64,000 nucleotides of DNA from Macrothele yani (lineage: Eukaryota; Arthropoda; Arachnida; Araneae; Macrothelidae), in the NCBI GenBank assembly GCA_039090855.1, contig CM077011.1:29169001-29233000 (forward strand), in the 5' to 3' direction. Shown piece by piece: positions 1 to 11,681 of the stretch. Made by a program: the position numbers and the translations under genes. Under the pieces are notes generated by a model. The model was not told the DNA's origin. It saw only the letters and a list, made by a program, of their open reading frames with translations, and did no database searches. Every line of letters starts with the position of its first letter. The stretch's first letter is position 1.

Positions 1-179
1 ACAAAATATTGTTAAAATGCATGAAAACCAGTTCCTGAGTGCACAGCATCAACTTTCTGTCTTATACAAAATCTGCTGCATACATTTAAACAGACAAAGT
101 TATGATTTTAGATTTCCTTGTTCATTTTCTGTTGAATGTTTGTGTTTGAGTAGCTTGAAAACTAAATTGGAAAACATAA

Positions 180-555
180 CTCTCCTCAGCTGCAAAATAC
201 TCTTGAACAACTTAGTAAAAGCCAAAAATGATAACCGAAATGATTTGAAATCACGTGAAAGAAAAATTAAGAAGTTGAAAGGCTGAACACTTAGTTTTGC
301 GTGCCTCCTTAGTGCATAGTGTGCACAGAGTAAGTCATGAGATTGGAAAAAGAGTTCAAACTTATCAAATATTTTGTATGCATGTAAAGTGTATAGCCAG
401 GTTGGTTAAAGCATTGACATGTGTTTTTCTTCTGTAGTAAATGAAGATAACATTTCTGAAAAGTTATCTTTGAAACTAGAAAGTAAAGATCTGTCACATT
501 TGGTTTCATTTGAAACTTGTATACCAAGGAGCAGTACTTCGGTTAGTGTCTCGTA
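180..555 (+). other. Possible pair of host exons (coiled-coil-like), unproven
   Basis: A lysine- and glutamate-rich frame ends near 283 (residues like SRERKIKKLK). A second open stretch, 439-555, follows a good polypyrimidine tract and AG (426-438). Joining the first stretch after AAAG (~282) to 439 keeps one frame and gives a charged, coiled-coil-like peptide. The donor would have to be GC rather than GT, and both pieces are short. I do not recognise the protein. This could be the tail of a host gene entering from the left edge, or chance. Confidence 0.2.
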
Positions 556-2229
556 GCATTTCCTGATCTTTTTTCCACTTCATCACACATTATTCACATA
601 GTGATGCTGAGTGGTGGTGGCAGCATTATGTACTGGAGATTTGAGATTTGTATTTAATTTTTGATGGTGTCCTTTTTTTTTTTTTTTTAAGTTGGAACTA
701 ATACTGTTTGGGAAGTGGTTACCTGTGTTACACAATGTGCCTGTGATATGCCTTTTTTGTATTCTCCTACCCCAAGATATGTATCTTTATTTGTCAAGCC
801 ATTTCACAGAAAAATGGACCAGAGGTCCTCATTTAATAGCAGTTGTGATTTCATCAGTCAAAAATCATTTGAAAATCTATGGACTATTTTCTTTCTGTGG
901 AAGATGATGCTGTACTCCTTCGCGTCATGGGGTCTGGCTAGTCTCTCAACGACGCCATACCGGTACGAGTTCCATGTCATTTATTCCCAGATGAATCAGT
1001 GTTAGCAGTAATATTGTAGCATTTTGTTTACGTTTCAACACTGTACTAAAAAAATTTCAGGAAATTTCTCTTATTTTTATTCATACTTGCTCCTATGACG
1101 TCATTGTCACAAAAAATTGATAAAAACACCTGTGAGAAGGTAACTGAAGTGTTACTGTGTGTGTGTGTCAGAGCTGAGCTCGGGCTCAATTTTTAAGAGC
1201 CTGAGCCCGAAAACTATGATTAACCTGTATAGGCATTAAAAGTCTTTCCAGACTTCCACTCTTCCCTACCCGTGCAATTAACCGATGTCTTTCTCAACTG
1301 CGGGGTCAGGAAGAGATGTCTATCAATTTCTATAGTTTCTTTAAACATTTATTTCTTCCTGAAATGTTTCGGTGGGGTGGGGGATATCAGAAAAATCGGG
1401 AGCTAAATCATATACAATCACATTAAAAGAAAAGCTCGGCCTGTCTCAGCACTGGTGTGTGTGTACTAGTGCTTAGCTTGACATTAATAGTAGGTATATT
1501 GAAAGTAAAAATTTAATTTTACTATGATAAGCAAATTTGGCTTCTAGTAAAGAATGTTAGTAAAATGTGTAAATTCCTAGTGGGAGGAAAACTACTAACC
1601 AATTCTGCTTAATTCCTTTAGATTTCTTTAGAAATGTATGGAAAAATTTTTTTATACTGTTGAAACCTAATCCAAAAAGTGATAAAAATATTTTTTATGA
1701 AAAAGTAATTCACAGTTAGGTATGAACATTACAAAAGTAGATTTTAGGTTAAAGAAAATAATGGACACAACTCATACATAAAATATTCAGATGGTAACAC
1801 ATAGTGGAGGATCTAAAGCTGAGATAATTTTGATGTAGCGTGTGATGATTCAAACTATTTGAACCAGATGTCTTAATTTCTGCCATTGGTTAGCAAGAAT
1901 TCTTTATTTTGTTGTGTGTATGTATAACTTTGTTGTAGATGCTGTCACTTGGAAAGTTTGGGGGAAATTCTTAAGCTGAATACCATTGCAGCTTGTGATG
2001 ACTTTCCTTCTTTCAAACTATTTGAAACAGACATTTGAGGTACATTTTATGTAAAAAAATGGACCCATTTGTTTATTTTTAATAGTATTTTTTACTTCAT
2101 TCCACTTGAAGATACAAGACAAATTGATAGTCCATAGGTAAGTTGATACTTTTTCCAAATGTATTTATGCTAATTTTTAAAACAAACTAAAAATTTAATT
2201 TCTGAATTGCAGCAAAGTGCTTTAATAAT
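556..2229. other. AT-rich spacer, no gene seen
   Basis: No supported ORF. It contains a T-run at 671-688, a GT run near 1157-1168 and a short perfect hairpin (9-bp arms 1180-1188 and 1202-1210). Nothing else recognised. Confidence 0.6.
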
Positions 2230-2329
2230 ATGAGGGTGGATCAAAAAGTTAGTTACAGTGTTGAATAAAAAAAAAAAAACCAAAGATATACTGAGGGGAT
2301 GTATGTTGGTTTAAAGGTACAACATTAAT

Positions 2330-2868
2330 TCATTTTTCGACATAGTCGCCTAAGGACTATAAACATTTATCGGAACGTGCGATTAGCTGTCCTATAACTA
2401 TACAGAAGAAGTCCAGTTTGGTGCAACTAGTTAAGGACCACACTTTTCACAGCCTCATCTGTTGGGAATCGTTGTCCACTAAGGTCCTGTTTCATTTTAC
2501 CGAACAAATGGTAGCCGCATGGGGATGAGTTGGAGCTGTAAGGTGGATGTTGCCACACCTCCGACTTGAATGACTGCAGCAATTACCTTTGTTTTCCGTC
2601 GTGTGTAGCGTTGTTGGGCAGCAGAGTGACACCTTCGCTCAACTTACCCTGGCATCTGTCCTTAATTGAATTTTGCAAATTTAATAGTGTTTGGCAATAT
2701 GAGTCACTAATGATGGTCTTCTCTTTGACAGAAATTCTGTGTAAACAACAGATTCACAGTCGCCATGACCTCTCCCGCAGACAGACAGTTGGACTTTCCA
2801 CGTCTTTCTTGTTGGAGAGGTGACATGTTTCCATTCCATGGACGATCGTTTGATTTCAGTTATGTAAC
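2330..2868 (-). pseudogene. Mariner transposase fragment, decayed
   Basis: Read on the minus strand with frame changes, this matches the catalytic half of a mariner transposase. It starts at the 'KRSSMEWKH' block (2830-2868), which in the family follows the first catalytic Asp. It passes a degraded 'LLHDNA' block and 'HPPYSSNSSPCGYHLF' (~2510-2560), then ends in 'GDYVEK' and a stop at 2330. The family's SPD catalytic Asp is replaced and the LLHDNA Asp is lost. A mariner-type terminal motif, GAGGGTGGATCAAAAAGTTA, lies 3' at 2232-2251. The N-terminal half and the other TIR were not found, so this is a 5'-truncated, dead copy. Confidence 0.75.
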
Positions 2869-4222
2869 AGTAAATATGTGATTTCAGATTGCTCATAGAG
2901 ATATATTTCCCACGTATAAAAAGAAGAAATATTTCTTCCACAATGTTTACCTGAATAACTGGGAATTTGCTAAACATCGACCTGACTCTAAATAGCTGAG
3001 CTACGATGAAGCAGGGCTCGCTTTGACTGGCGAAAATCTGAGATTATTCAGATTAAATCACTCGGATGTTTGGGACTTCCTCATCCTGGATGGTGTAACG
3101 GTAGTATGCTCGAATGGAAATTGGGAAATGCAGGTTCGCTTCCTGCTCCACGGCGATGAATTTTTCAAATTTTCTGGTATGAAAGAGTTAGTCAGTAGCA
3201 CTAAATCTGCAATTTCAGATTGCTTATTGGCTCATAATACAATTAAATTTCTGTGAATGGTGAGCAAGAATTCTGTTTACTGAGCTATAGTTTGAATTAA
3301 ATTCTAGTATGGAAATAGTTTTTTTCAATTTTTGGCTTACCTAACAGTGTTCAATTATAGTAATTGTAAATTTACAAATGAAAGGAAAATTTAATAGTGA
3401 CAAAAATGAATAATTTTATGAAAAAAAGTTCTTGCATTAATTTTTCACAAAACAATGAGAGCATTTTTTTTGTGACAGTATCCTTCATTCGACTTATTTT
3501 TCAATTACCAAGAAAATAGCTTGTGCCAGAATGTGTTGTCACATAATTTTAAAGTGTTGAAATATATACAGATAAGGATTAATTTTTTCTTCCCCAAGTA
3601 GAAATAAGTAAAATAAACTAATACACAGACATGATTTGTATTAAAAGGGGATCCTAAGCATTTTTTTAAGAGGGAATTATTTCCAAATTATGTACTTTTA
3701 GTGTACAGAAGCATTGTCCTAGAAATAACCCCATTAAACAAAATACATGCAATAATATCCAAAAATTATTTTTTTCCAGAACAAGAAAAAAATGTAACTT
3801 TTTTTAATTCAGTAAGGAACGTTTTAGCCAGAGATATGTATATGAGGGAACACTTTTTCTTCGACCTCAATATGATTTCGCTTGACGTTTTCCGTTTGCT
3901 ATTAATATTCTGTACGCTATTTATTAAACGAATTTGCTTTTCATTGTTACTAGAAAATCATGAAGGCAAAAAAGAAAAAAAAATGAACTACACGAACAAC
4001 GAAGAAAATATAGTTAATTTCATTAAATCGAGCAACAAAACTTTCGAATATGTCTCTTGATACGACTTTGCTAAAGGAACGGCTAAACGCAAAAATCCAC
4101 ACTACACGGAAAACGAAAAAAATTAATTCAGTAGTGTTAAACGATTAAGTTCAGTAGAACTCACATTTTAATAATGTTCCTTTTAAACGTTTTCTTCTCT
4201 AATAGTTTGAAATTAATATGCA
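2869..4222. other. AT-rich spacer, no gene seen
   Basis: Only short incidental ORFs in strongly AT-rich sequence. The phrase TTTCAGATTGCT occurs at ~2883 and ~3212. I see no transposon ends or RNA genes here. Confidence 0.5.
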
Positions 4223-4249
4223 ATGATTAGATGTGCCACCTTATATTTG

Positions 4250-4510
4250 CTGCGTGTTGGAAAAAATAGCTCTCTACTCGGTCACCGTTTGCTCTCGGCA
4301 GCCCAAGCAGAGGCAACAGCACTACCTTGGTCACGTGACCTTACAGATTCCCTTCCGCACCGAAGCCTGTCTTTCTCGTCAGCCTCGGTAAGGGGCCGAT
4401 ACTTCCGCTGCGAGGTAAATGGGATGAGCAAACGTTTCTGTCTATTAACCTTGCTTGTGGTTGTCTGAATGTCCGGGCGCATAGGGCGTTGTAGTCTCGA
4501 AAAGGTCAAT
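4250..4510. promoter_or_regulatory. GC-rich patch with a perfect CLEAR/E-box palindrome
   Basis: A GC-rich island stands out from AT-rich flanks. It contains the 12-bp palindrome GGTCACGTGACC at 4329-4340; its core GTCACGTGAC is the consensus bound by MiT/TFE bHLH-zip factors. Two possible 5' splice donors follow (GTAAGG near 4389, GTAAAT near 4415). A host promoter or first exon is possible; no TATA box or downstream exon was identified. The 81-codon plus ORF here is not recognisable. Confidence 0.25.
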
Positions 4511-4787
4511 AGAAAAGAGTTGGATTCATCGCTGTCGCACGTTTTCCGAAACCTTGTAATTGTATCGAATTCTGAAATAATAGCGAGGAGAACATGATGA
4601 GCTTCATACGAATTAATAATCGATATCTAAAATATATATGTTTGTATCAGTCTTTTTTCCCTAATTACCACAACTAGGATATGCCAATTAACGACCCAAA
4701 TAACATCTATATTGTTAGGTGTACAAATACGTTTTATAGCGTTTTAAGACAACGCAACATGTAATATGCGAGAAAACAACAATACCT

Positions 4788-5863
4788 TCACGAATCAAAA
4801 TATGCGCCGTCATTATCTAAAACCTTCCGCCATCGGTCGGGCAGCTGTGATGGATTCCAGCCATAAAGAATACTTCGTCGTGTGACGCAATGAAGTCGTC
4901 AACACATTTTTGCGCTTCGTCTCATGTCCGGAACCGTACAGCAGACACACCATGTTGCATCGATCGGAACAAATAATTGTATGAAATGGCTATGTCGGGA
5001 CTATACGCCGGGTGCTCCAATACTTCCCAGCCAAGCGTCAATAACACTTCCTTGACCGATTTCGCGGCATGTGGTCTAGTGTTGTCATGCAGTAATTTCA
5101 TGGGACGCAATTCTTTGCCTGTGAATGGACATTTCCGACAGATTTCCTCGTTCATTCGCAGCAATTGTTGCTTGTAGCGATCAGCAGTAACAGTTTGACC
5201 CTGTTCCAATAGTTCATAATAGAGCACACCCTTCATATCCCACCAGATGCATAGCAGAACTTTCTTGGAGTGAATATTGCGTTTCGGTGTCAAAGTAGTT
5301 GCATCACCGGGGGTCTACCCAGGTTTTTTTTTTTTTTTTTTTTTTTGAATTTAGGATTGCTTTAATATATCCACTTTTCATTACCGGTAACGATTTTCCA
5401 CAGAAAAGACTTTCTGTGTTGTTTATTCAACATATTCAAACTTTTCATGTTTCTGTGTTGTTTATTCAACATATTCAAACTTTTCATGACACGCTCATCC
5501 TTGTTCCTCTGGCTCAGGTCATGTGACACTCATTCTCCTTCCTTCTTAAACTTTCCCATTGCGCGTAAACGATTGGAAATGGTTTGCTGAGTTATCCCCA
5601 GTTATTCAGCTAGTTCTTTTTGCGTTTGAGATGAATCTTCATCCAGCAATGCGTGCAGTTCCGAATGTGCAACCTTCTGAGGGGCTCCACCTACGTTCTC
5701 GATCGCCAACATCAAAATCACCTGCTTTAAACCGTCTAAACCCCAACTAACACGTGCTTTTCGGTACAATATTCTCTCCCAGAACAGAACAGATTGATGC
5801 ACATGCTTTGGCAGCAATTTTTACTTGATGAAATTCGTAACGAAATGCAATATCGCTTGCCAT
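4788..5863 (-). pseudogene. Mariner transposase pseudogene, near full length
   Basis: Minus-strand mariner transposase of about 350 codons. It starts at an ATG at 5861-5863 (MASDIAFRYEFHQ), runs through the HTH region and 'KSTC', then 'IVTGNEKW' (~5371-5391), where the first catalytic Asp has become Asn. 'HSKKVLLCIWWD' and 'LLHDNTRPH' (second Asp kept) follow, then 'YSPDIA' (third Asp kept), ending 'DNDGAYFDS' and a stop at 4788-4790. In-frame stops and frameshifts are scattered through it. A 37-39-bp tandem duplication lies at ~5411-5487, and a run of about 24 T (5323-5346) replaces the codons just before 'WVDPG'. A possible left TIR (TTAGGTGTACAAATACG) is near 4716; no matching right TIR was seen. 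Confidence 0.85.
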
Positions 5864-5989
5864 CTTTCACCTACCAATGTGCAAGTGCGTTTGACTGTTA
5901 AGCAAACGTTTCTCTGTGTCACATTTTATACTCTGGACCAGTTACGGTTACATGACAACAAGCGGGGGAATGTCGATAATCCTTCATCT

Positions 5990-7150
5990 CTGTTTTTTTT
6001 TCTACGATGTACAATTGCGCCGCTAGAGGGCGTAAATGCAGATGATATCAAATTCAAAATACATTTTATTCCATGTATTTGCTTCTAAATATCCGATAGA
6101 AATTATTTTTTACCTTTCGATTCCATTTATGTCGAAGCGTATTTAGGTATAGTCAACTTTTCAAGTTACGCATAGATTTTCCGCTAATGAAGTAAAAGTA
6201 AATCGCATATTCCCCGATATCTCTACTTCTTAAACTCCGATTTGAATTTTGTTTTCCTCAGCGGATACAGCTTTTAATGGGAAATCTTCTGCATAAAATT
6301 TCCAATTTTTGGTAAAGAGTGGTTTGACCGCCAGGGGGCGTTAATGTCTGCTTCTGATGTATTTGCCACAAAATCTCAGCTTTTAAAATCTCGATTGAAA
6401 AAATTATTTCGTGAACCGATGCTATTGACGTCGACAAACCTTTTTGGATTAGTTTTTTCTTAAAATATTTCATGGTTTCTCCGCCAGGGGAAGTAGATGT
6501 ATATCTTATTTTTGTCAATATCTCTGTTTCTAAAAGTCCGATTTGAAAAATTGCTGCTTTGTTGGATGGCGTTTCTGGTACGAAATGTTTTTTATATAAT
6601 TTCAAAATTTTCAAGTTACTCATAGACTTTCCACTAGGGGGCGTTAATGTAAATTGAGTTTTCCCCGATATTTCTGCTTCTAAAACTACGATTTGAAAAC
6701 TTCTTCATGTATCGCATACAGCTCCTGATCAGAAATGTTTTTCATATAATTTTTATGATTTGGTAAAGAATGGTTTGGCCACCAGGCGGCGTAAGTGTGA
6801 ATTACAGCTTCTGGTGTATTTGCAGCAACGTCTGAGTTCCTGAGAACTCGACTTAAAAAAATTATTTCTTTGTTGTAGAGCGTTTCCTTTGCGAAATGTT
6901 TTTCACATAATTTCAAATTTTTCTTAACGCACAAGTCTGCAACCAAAGGGCGTAAGTTCACGATTCCATTTTTAGCAATATCTGCAGGATTAATAACCCG
7001 ATTGAAAAACTTCTTTCTTCAGTCAGATAATATTGTTTACCACATCGGTTCCATTGACTTTGAATAGCTTTGATAACTTTAATTCTCGTCAGAACGGATT
7101 CAAAAGACGTGCTCATTACACCCGAAAATTCGGTGTCGTCTTTCTTGTTT
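5990..7150 (+). repeat. Modular repeat family 2, copy 1 (~150-bp modules with CTCF-like core)
   Basis: Several related modules of about 150 bp sit in tandem, and the block reappears at 56100-57995. Each module carries a conserved core: CCGCTAGAGGGC 6020, CCGCCAGGGGGC 6328, CCGCCAGGGGAA 6481, CCACTAGGGGGC 6631, CCACCAGGCGGC 6779, CAACCAAAGGGC 6940. The cores are followed by GTAA/GTTAATG, then a phrase like TCCGATTTGAAAAATT. Core spacings are 308, 153, 150, 148 and 161 bp. Both copies begin beside a T-run and share the same right end (ACACCCGAAAATTCGGTGTC, 7119-7138, partly palindromic). No protein is recognised; ORFs across it are incidental. Likely a non-autonomous element. Confidence 0.75.
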
Positions 7151-7213
7151 CTCTTTTTAAGCCAACAATAACTATCAATTATCTTTGAGAAAAGGTACTG
7201 CTTTATAGTATTA

Positions 7214-8752
7214 CACTGCTGGACAATTGCTAAGGACGGATCATAAACGGCTATATAGCGCATAAAAAAGTAAGTGTGGTTGGATGCCAAGTGAAATAAA
7301 ATAATGTCAGAATGCCAGGACATTACAAGAAAGACAATTTATTGTGCTCTGAAATCCAGAAGGCTTTGGAACGTGTTCAAGGGACAAACAGGCCATTTTG
7401 TGCAGAATACGTAAACGTGAAAAAATGCAATTACCGTCCGCAGGCGTTCCGGCGTAAGATGTCAATACGAGATATGGCCACCATGGAAGGCGATGCAAGA
7501 TTCCACACGTCGTGTCATGCTTTGCACAACATTATCAAGCAGCTGTTGGGGTAATTTATCCCATTCCTCTGTCAGTGCACGGATGAGGGTGTCCTTGTTT
7601 ATTGGAGGGCATTGACACCAGCAAGACTCCTCCCCAAAGCATCCCACACATTTTCAATGGGTTTCAGATCTGGAGAACGTGCTGGCCATACGAGACGTTG
7701 AATATCCTCGCTCTCAATAAACGCCTGTACAGCGACTGTTCGATGGCATGTTGCGTTGCCGTCCATGAAAATGAATCTATCACCGACAGCACCACGGAAC
7801 ATGCGAACACGAGGTAGCAGAACATCATTAATGTATCGTTGGCCAGTCATAGTCCCAGTTGGAAGCACATAGTGGGACGTACGGCCGTTGATCATGATGC
7901 CAGCCCATACCATGACACAACATGTCGGATATCAGTCCCTTTCCTGTATGTTTGCTGGACAATATGCAGTACCACTATCACGCCAGATCAGTTGTCGTCG
8001 ACAATCTGACGATAGACTGTATCTACTCTCATCTGAGAAGAGGACAGCAGACCAGTCGTTATCAGTCTAATTGCGATGTTGATGGCACCATTGCAAACGG
8101 GCGGTACGGTGACGTCTGGACAATGGGATGCACACAACAGGACGGCGGGCGTATAGTCCTCCTTCATGCAAATGTCTGGCGACAGTTTTTCGGGAGATCC
8201 GCATGCCAGTAGCAGCCATAAACTGATTTGCTACCTCACTAGATGTGCTGCTCCGGTGCCTTTTTGTTGATAGCACTATGTACCGATCTTCTGCAGGTGT
8301 CGTACTGCGAACACGACCTCCCCCGTGACGTTTGCTACACTCTCCATTTGTTTGAAATGATTCCCAATGCCTTGAAACAACACTGTGGCTGACGTCGAAC
8401 TCCCTGGCAACATCTGTTATTTTTCGCCCTTCTTCAATCTTGCCAATAATACGGCCACGCGTAAAATCATCTAGGTGATGTCGGGAAGACATACTGAAAA
8501 TTGCAAGTTCGCCAATTGATTCTTTCCCTTTCAACTTTGCGTTTGAACAACAACGGTCAATAAGCGTCAAATCCTTTATATCTCTTATCAGCGCTATGAC
8601 GTCACGAACAAGTTCGGCAATCCAAAATTTGCATACGCACAACACGTCTTACTGTATCTCGCACTTATGCTAATTTCCACATTTTCCTGTCTTCCATTTT
8701 ATGGTTGCTATCGTTGCTATTGTCATCCGTCCTTAGCAATTGTCCGGCAGTG
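7214..8752 (-). mobile_element. Tc1-like element, complete with TIRs and TA duplication
   Basis: Inverted ends of about 28 bp start CACTGCTGGACAATTGCTAA on the left (7214) and match the right end at 8725-8752 with one clear difference. Both ends are flanked by TA (7212-7213 and 8753-8754), the Tc1/mariner target duplication. The 1539-bp element holds one minus-strand transposase pseudogene. It belongs to the same transposase family as the copy at 61.3-62.3 kb. Confidence 0.9.
7462..8492 (-). pseudogene. Tc1-like transposase pseudogene
   Basis: Starts at the ATG 8490-8492 (MSSRHHLDDFTRGR), chosen because the same N-terminus occurs in the copy at 62260. It shows paired HTH motifs (DVAREFDVSHSVVSR), 'LFSDESRYSL' with the first Asp, 'FIFMDGNATCH' and 'SPDLKPIENVW', ending 'GGHISY' and a stop at 7462. 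It is dead: an in-frame stop follows 'CHQHRN' (8067), another stop comes near 7925, a frameshift occurs after 'ALGRSLAG' (~7610), and the second catalytic Asp of the DN motif is Gly. Confidence 0.9.
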
Positions 8753-8801
8753 TATTTCACAAAACTTTTAAATATAAAATTTACTCTTGATAGCTATAAT
8801 A

Positions 8802-9577
8802 CACTGAGAAAAACGTTTTGTTAATTCGGCAAAAAAATTGTTGAATCAACCACACAATTTTGTCGATATGCAGTCAACAAAAATGTTTGTTTAATTTGCA
8901 AAAGTATTTTGCTGAAAATTATTGTTGATTCTTCAAAATTTATTTTATCCTGACAAAACGTTTTGCACATTTAACAAAATACCTAGGTCGTTTTTTGGGA
9001 ATTTGTTGGATCCAACAATATGTATTGTTATCGTGATAAAACGTTTTGCAGCTGCAACCAAACATATTGTTAACGTGACACAATAATTTATTGATCCAAC
9101 AAAATTTAGAGTTATGTAGCTGGGCCATTTTTAACTAAACTTTTTTCCGATGACAATATTTTGCCAGTGCAATAATTTTAGGCGCTGCCCTTCGGCCCTG
9201 AGTGCCCGCCATTTTTTTTTTTTTTTTCGTGTATGTCTGCCATTTATTCCCTGCCAACTTTTTTTCTCCACATTATCTTAATTTTTTTTTCCGCCAGTAT
9301 TTTCCGCCGTATTTATTTTGTAGTTGTGTTTAAATGAATTTCGACGGTGTTACGTCACGAAAAAAATTTCTCCGTATGGAATAACTAGAAATCACGTGCG
9401 CTTTGTCGTAAGGTCGATGCTACCTCCATATAGTTGAATTAACAAAATATAGCCAACGAAATAATTTTGGGTTGCCAACGAAACAATTCCGATGGAGGTA
9501 GGCTAAAGCAACAAAATAAATCGGCAAAACAACTCAACAAAATTATTTTGTTGTTTCAAACACTTTTTTTCTCAGTG
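8802..9577. mobile_element. 776-bp MITE with CACTGAGAAAAA ends
   Basis: Inverted ends CACTGAGAAAAA (left 8802, right rc at 9566-9577) are flanked by TA on both sides (8800-8801, 9578-9579). This is the signature of a non-autonomous Tc1/mariner-type element. The interior has no transposase and is rich in AACAAAAT/ATTTTGTT phrases in both orientations. A GC-richer, non-repetitive core lies at 9180-9420. Confidence 0.75.
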
Positions 9578-9610
9578 TAGCTTTTGTCTTAAGGACTCCA
9601 CAGACTCATA

Positions 9611-10834
9611 CACTGAACAGCAATTGAATTAGAGACAGCTGGCGTTATGCAAATGTGGCGCTGTGGGCGGCCCTGTACACGGAAACGACGTGACCTATGC
9701 ATCGATCCGACAATATAAGGAGTGATGCGGCGCGAATCAGTAAGAGTCGGACGCAGTATGGGTAAGACGAAGGATCTAAGCGCATTTGATCGTGGCCAAA
9801 TTGTCGATGCCGAACGAATGGGTCTCTCCATCTCGGAAGTCGTGCAGGCACTGGGATTTTCACGAGCCATTGTGTCACGGGTGCACCGTGAGTACATCGA
9901 ATCCGGTGAAACCATCCCTGCAAGGGTCAATTGCCGTGGACAACAACGTGTGGATGAGCGGGGTCATCGTCGGCTAGCTCGCATTGTAACAACGGATAGA
10001 AGGGCCACAGTGAAAGAAATCGCTCGGCAATTTAACGCTGGTGCACAGAAACGTGTAAGCAGCCCCACCATCCAGAACCATCTCCTCGCTATGGGGTACA
10101 GAAGCCATCGTTCCACGAGGGTACCGCTGCTGACCGCACATCACAGGTGCAAAGATTAGTTAGCATGGGCGCTGGAACATCGCCACTGGACCCTAGACAT
10201 ATGGAAAAATGTTGCCTGGACTGATGAGTCGAGATTCACGGTGGTACATGCGGATGGCAGGATACGAGTTCGGCGCAAACCACATGAAGCGATGGATCCT
10301 TCTTGCCAGCAGGGTACTCTTCAAGCTGGTGGGTGTGGCATTCTCGTCTGGGGACTGTTTACGTGGACTGAAATGGGACCCCCTGGTACGTGTGACATCG
10401 TCCCTCACAGGTCAACGTTACTGGGATATCCTGGACTACCATTTGCTCCCGTTTATGTGTCTTCAACATTCCAGTGGGAACCTCATCCTGCAACAAGACA
10501 ATGCACCGTGCCATCGCTCCCAAACTGTATCCGAATGGTTGGATGAACACTCCACCGACGTGACCTCGCTTTCTTGGCCAGCTAGGTCACCTCACCTCAG
10601 TCCCATCGAGCACATCTGGGATGCCATCGAGAGAGATGTTCGAGGCTCTGACCCACCTCCATCAAATCTTCGTGAACTGTGGGAGCTTGTTCAGAGGTCG
10701 TGGATCCGTATGGCTTCCCAACGCTTCCGGTGTCTTGTCGAGTCCATGCCGAAACGAATCGCCGCCGACATCAGGGCGAAAGGTGGTGCTACACGTTACT
10801 AGACAGGTATCTCTAATTAAATTGCTCTTCAGAG
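9611..10834 (+). mobile_element. Tc1-like element with TIRs and TA
   Basis: The left end CACTGAACAGCAATT (9611) and right end (rc of 10808-10834) form imperfect ~27-bp inverted repeats sharing AATTAGAGA. TA flanks both sides (9609-9610, 10835-10836). The 1224-bp element encloses one plus-strand transposase pseudogene. Confidence 0.85.
9758..10802 (+). pseudogene. Tc1-like transposase pseudogene (DDE with 36-residue spacing)
   Basis: Start MGKTKDLSAFDRGQIV at 9758, the usual Tc1-family N-terminus. It has HTH 1 (~res 15-50) and HTH 2 with 'RRATVKEIARQFN', then 'AWTDESRFTV' (first Asp), 'LILQQDNAPCH' (second Asp) and 'HLSPIEHIWD' (Glu; 36 residues after the second Asp by my count), ending 'AKGGATRY'. 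Inactivated by an in-frame TAG at 10157-10159 and a one-base frameshift near 10375-10385. Otherwise well preserved, so fairly recent. Confidence 0.9.
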
Positions 10835-10836
10835 TA

Positions 10837-11681
10837 TATAGACATCATACAAATCACCTGTACCATAATTTAAATACCCGGATTTTTAGGGAAACACAAT
10901 ATATAATAGCTGGTGCGAAAAATGGGGGAGAAGACAAGAAATTCCTGTGCCACAGTAATCAAAATTCATGCGATATGCTGTCCACAATATCCGGTCTCGA
11001 TACAGAACTTCAAAGCGGCAATTTACTGTTAATATAAGATGAAAATTACTGAAAGGGTTCTGAAAATTCAGAATTTTCTTGGAGCACAAAAAATACGTGA
11101 AATTCAGGTTTCTTTCTGTCGTTTCACAGAAAAGGTTGCATCAGAAACATGTTTCGTTAATTCACTAAAGGAATCGCGGAAATTGGCTCGTGAATTTCAG
11201 ATTTTTTTACATATACGTTTATGTAAAGCTTAAACTCAATATTTATTAGAATAGAAGTGACTGACAATTCAGCGATCTTAAAAAAACAGAACGTTCAACT
11301 TCTCATTGGGAGAATTACCACCAGAAACTCAGCGAGAATGATTTCCGCTCCCTATGGTGATGCACTTCCGCCATTATTAAGCGGACCTTGTTGGGCCTAT
11401 CTTCGGGATCATAGAACTCTGTAAATAGTGCGTGGGCGATGCCAGTCCTCTAATCGTTTCCATTTCTTTTTTTTTTTTTTTTTCTGATTCCATCTTCTTA
11501 ACGTGTCATATATTTATCTTTAAAACCATGAACTTGTCATGCCTGACCTGGAAGTCCGTGTTCTTGACACTTTAATTGCTCTAATTAATGGATTGCAATA
11601 AGGGAATATCCAGCGCTTGCTATATGTAATGCATTCAAGCACATGTTCTTGTTACCAATTCTTGCGCCACCAAGGGAGTAG
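10837..11681. other. Spacer, no gene seen
   Basis: AT-rich with a T-run at 11467-11483. The 138-codon plus ORF that runs out of the Tc1 element into this region is incidental. Confidence 0.5.

Noticed and set aside
1180..1210. Short GC-rich hairpin resembling a transcription terminator
   Set aside because: Intrinsic terminators are a bacterial feature; this is animal DNA and nothing nearby is transcribed to our knowledge.
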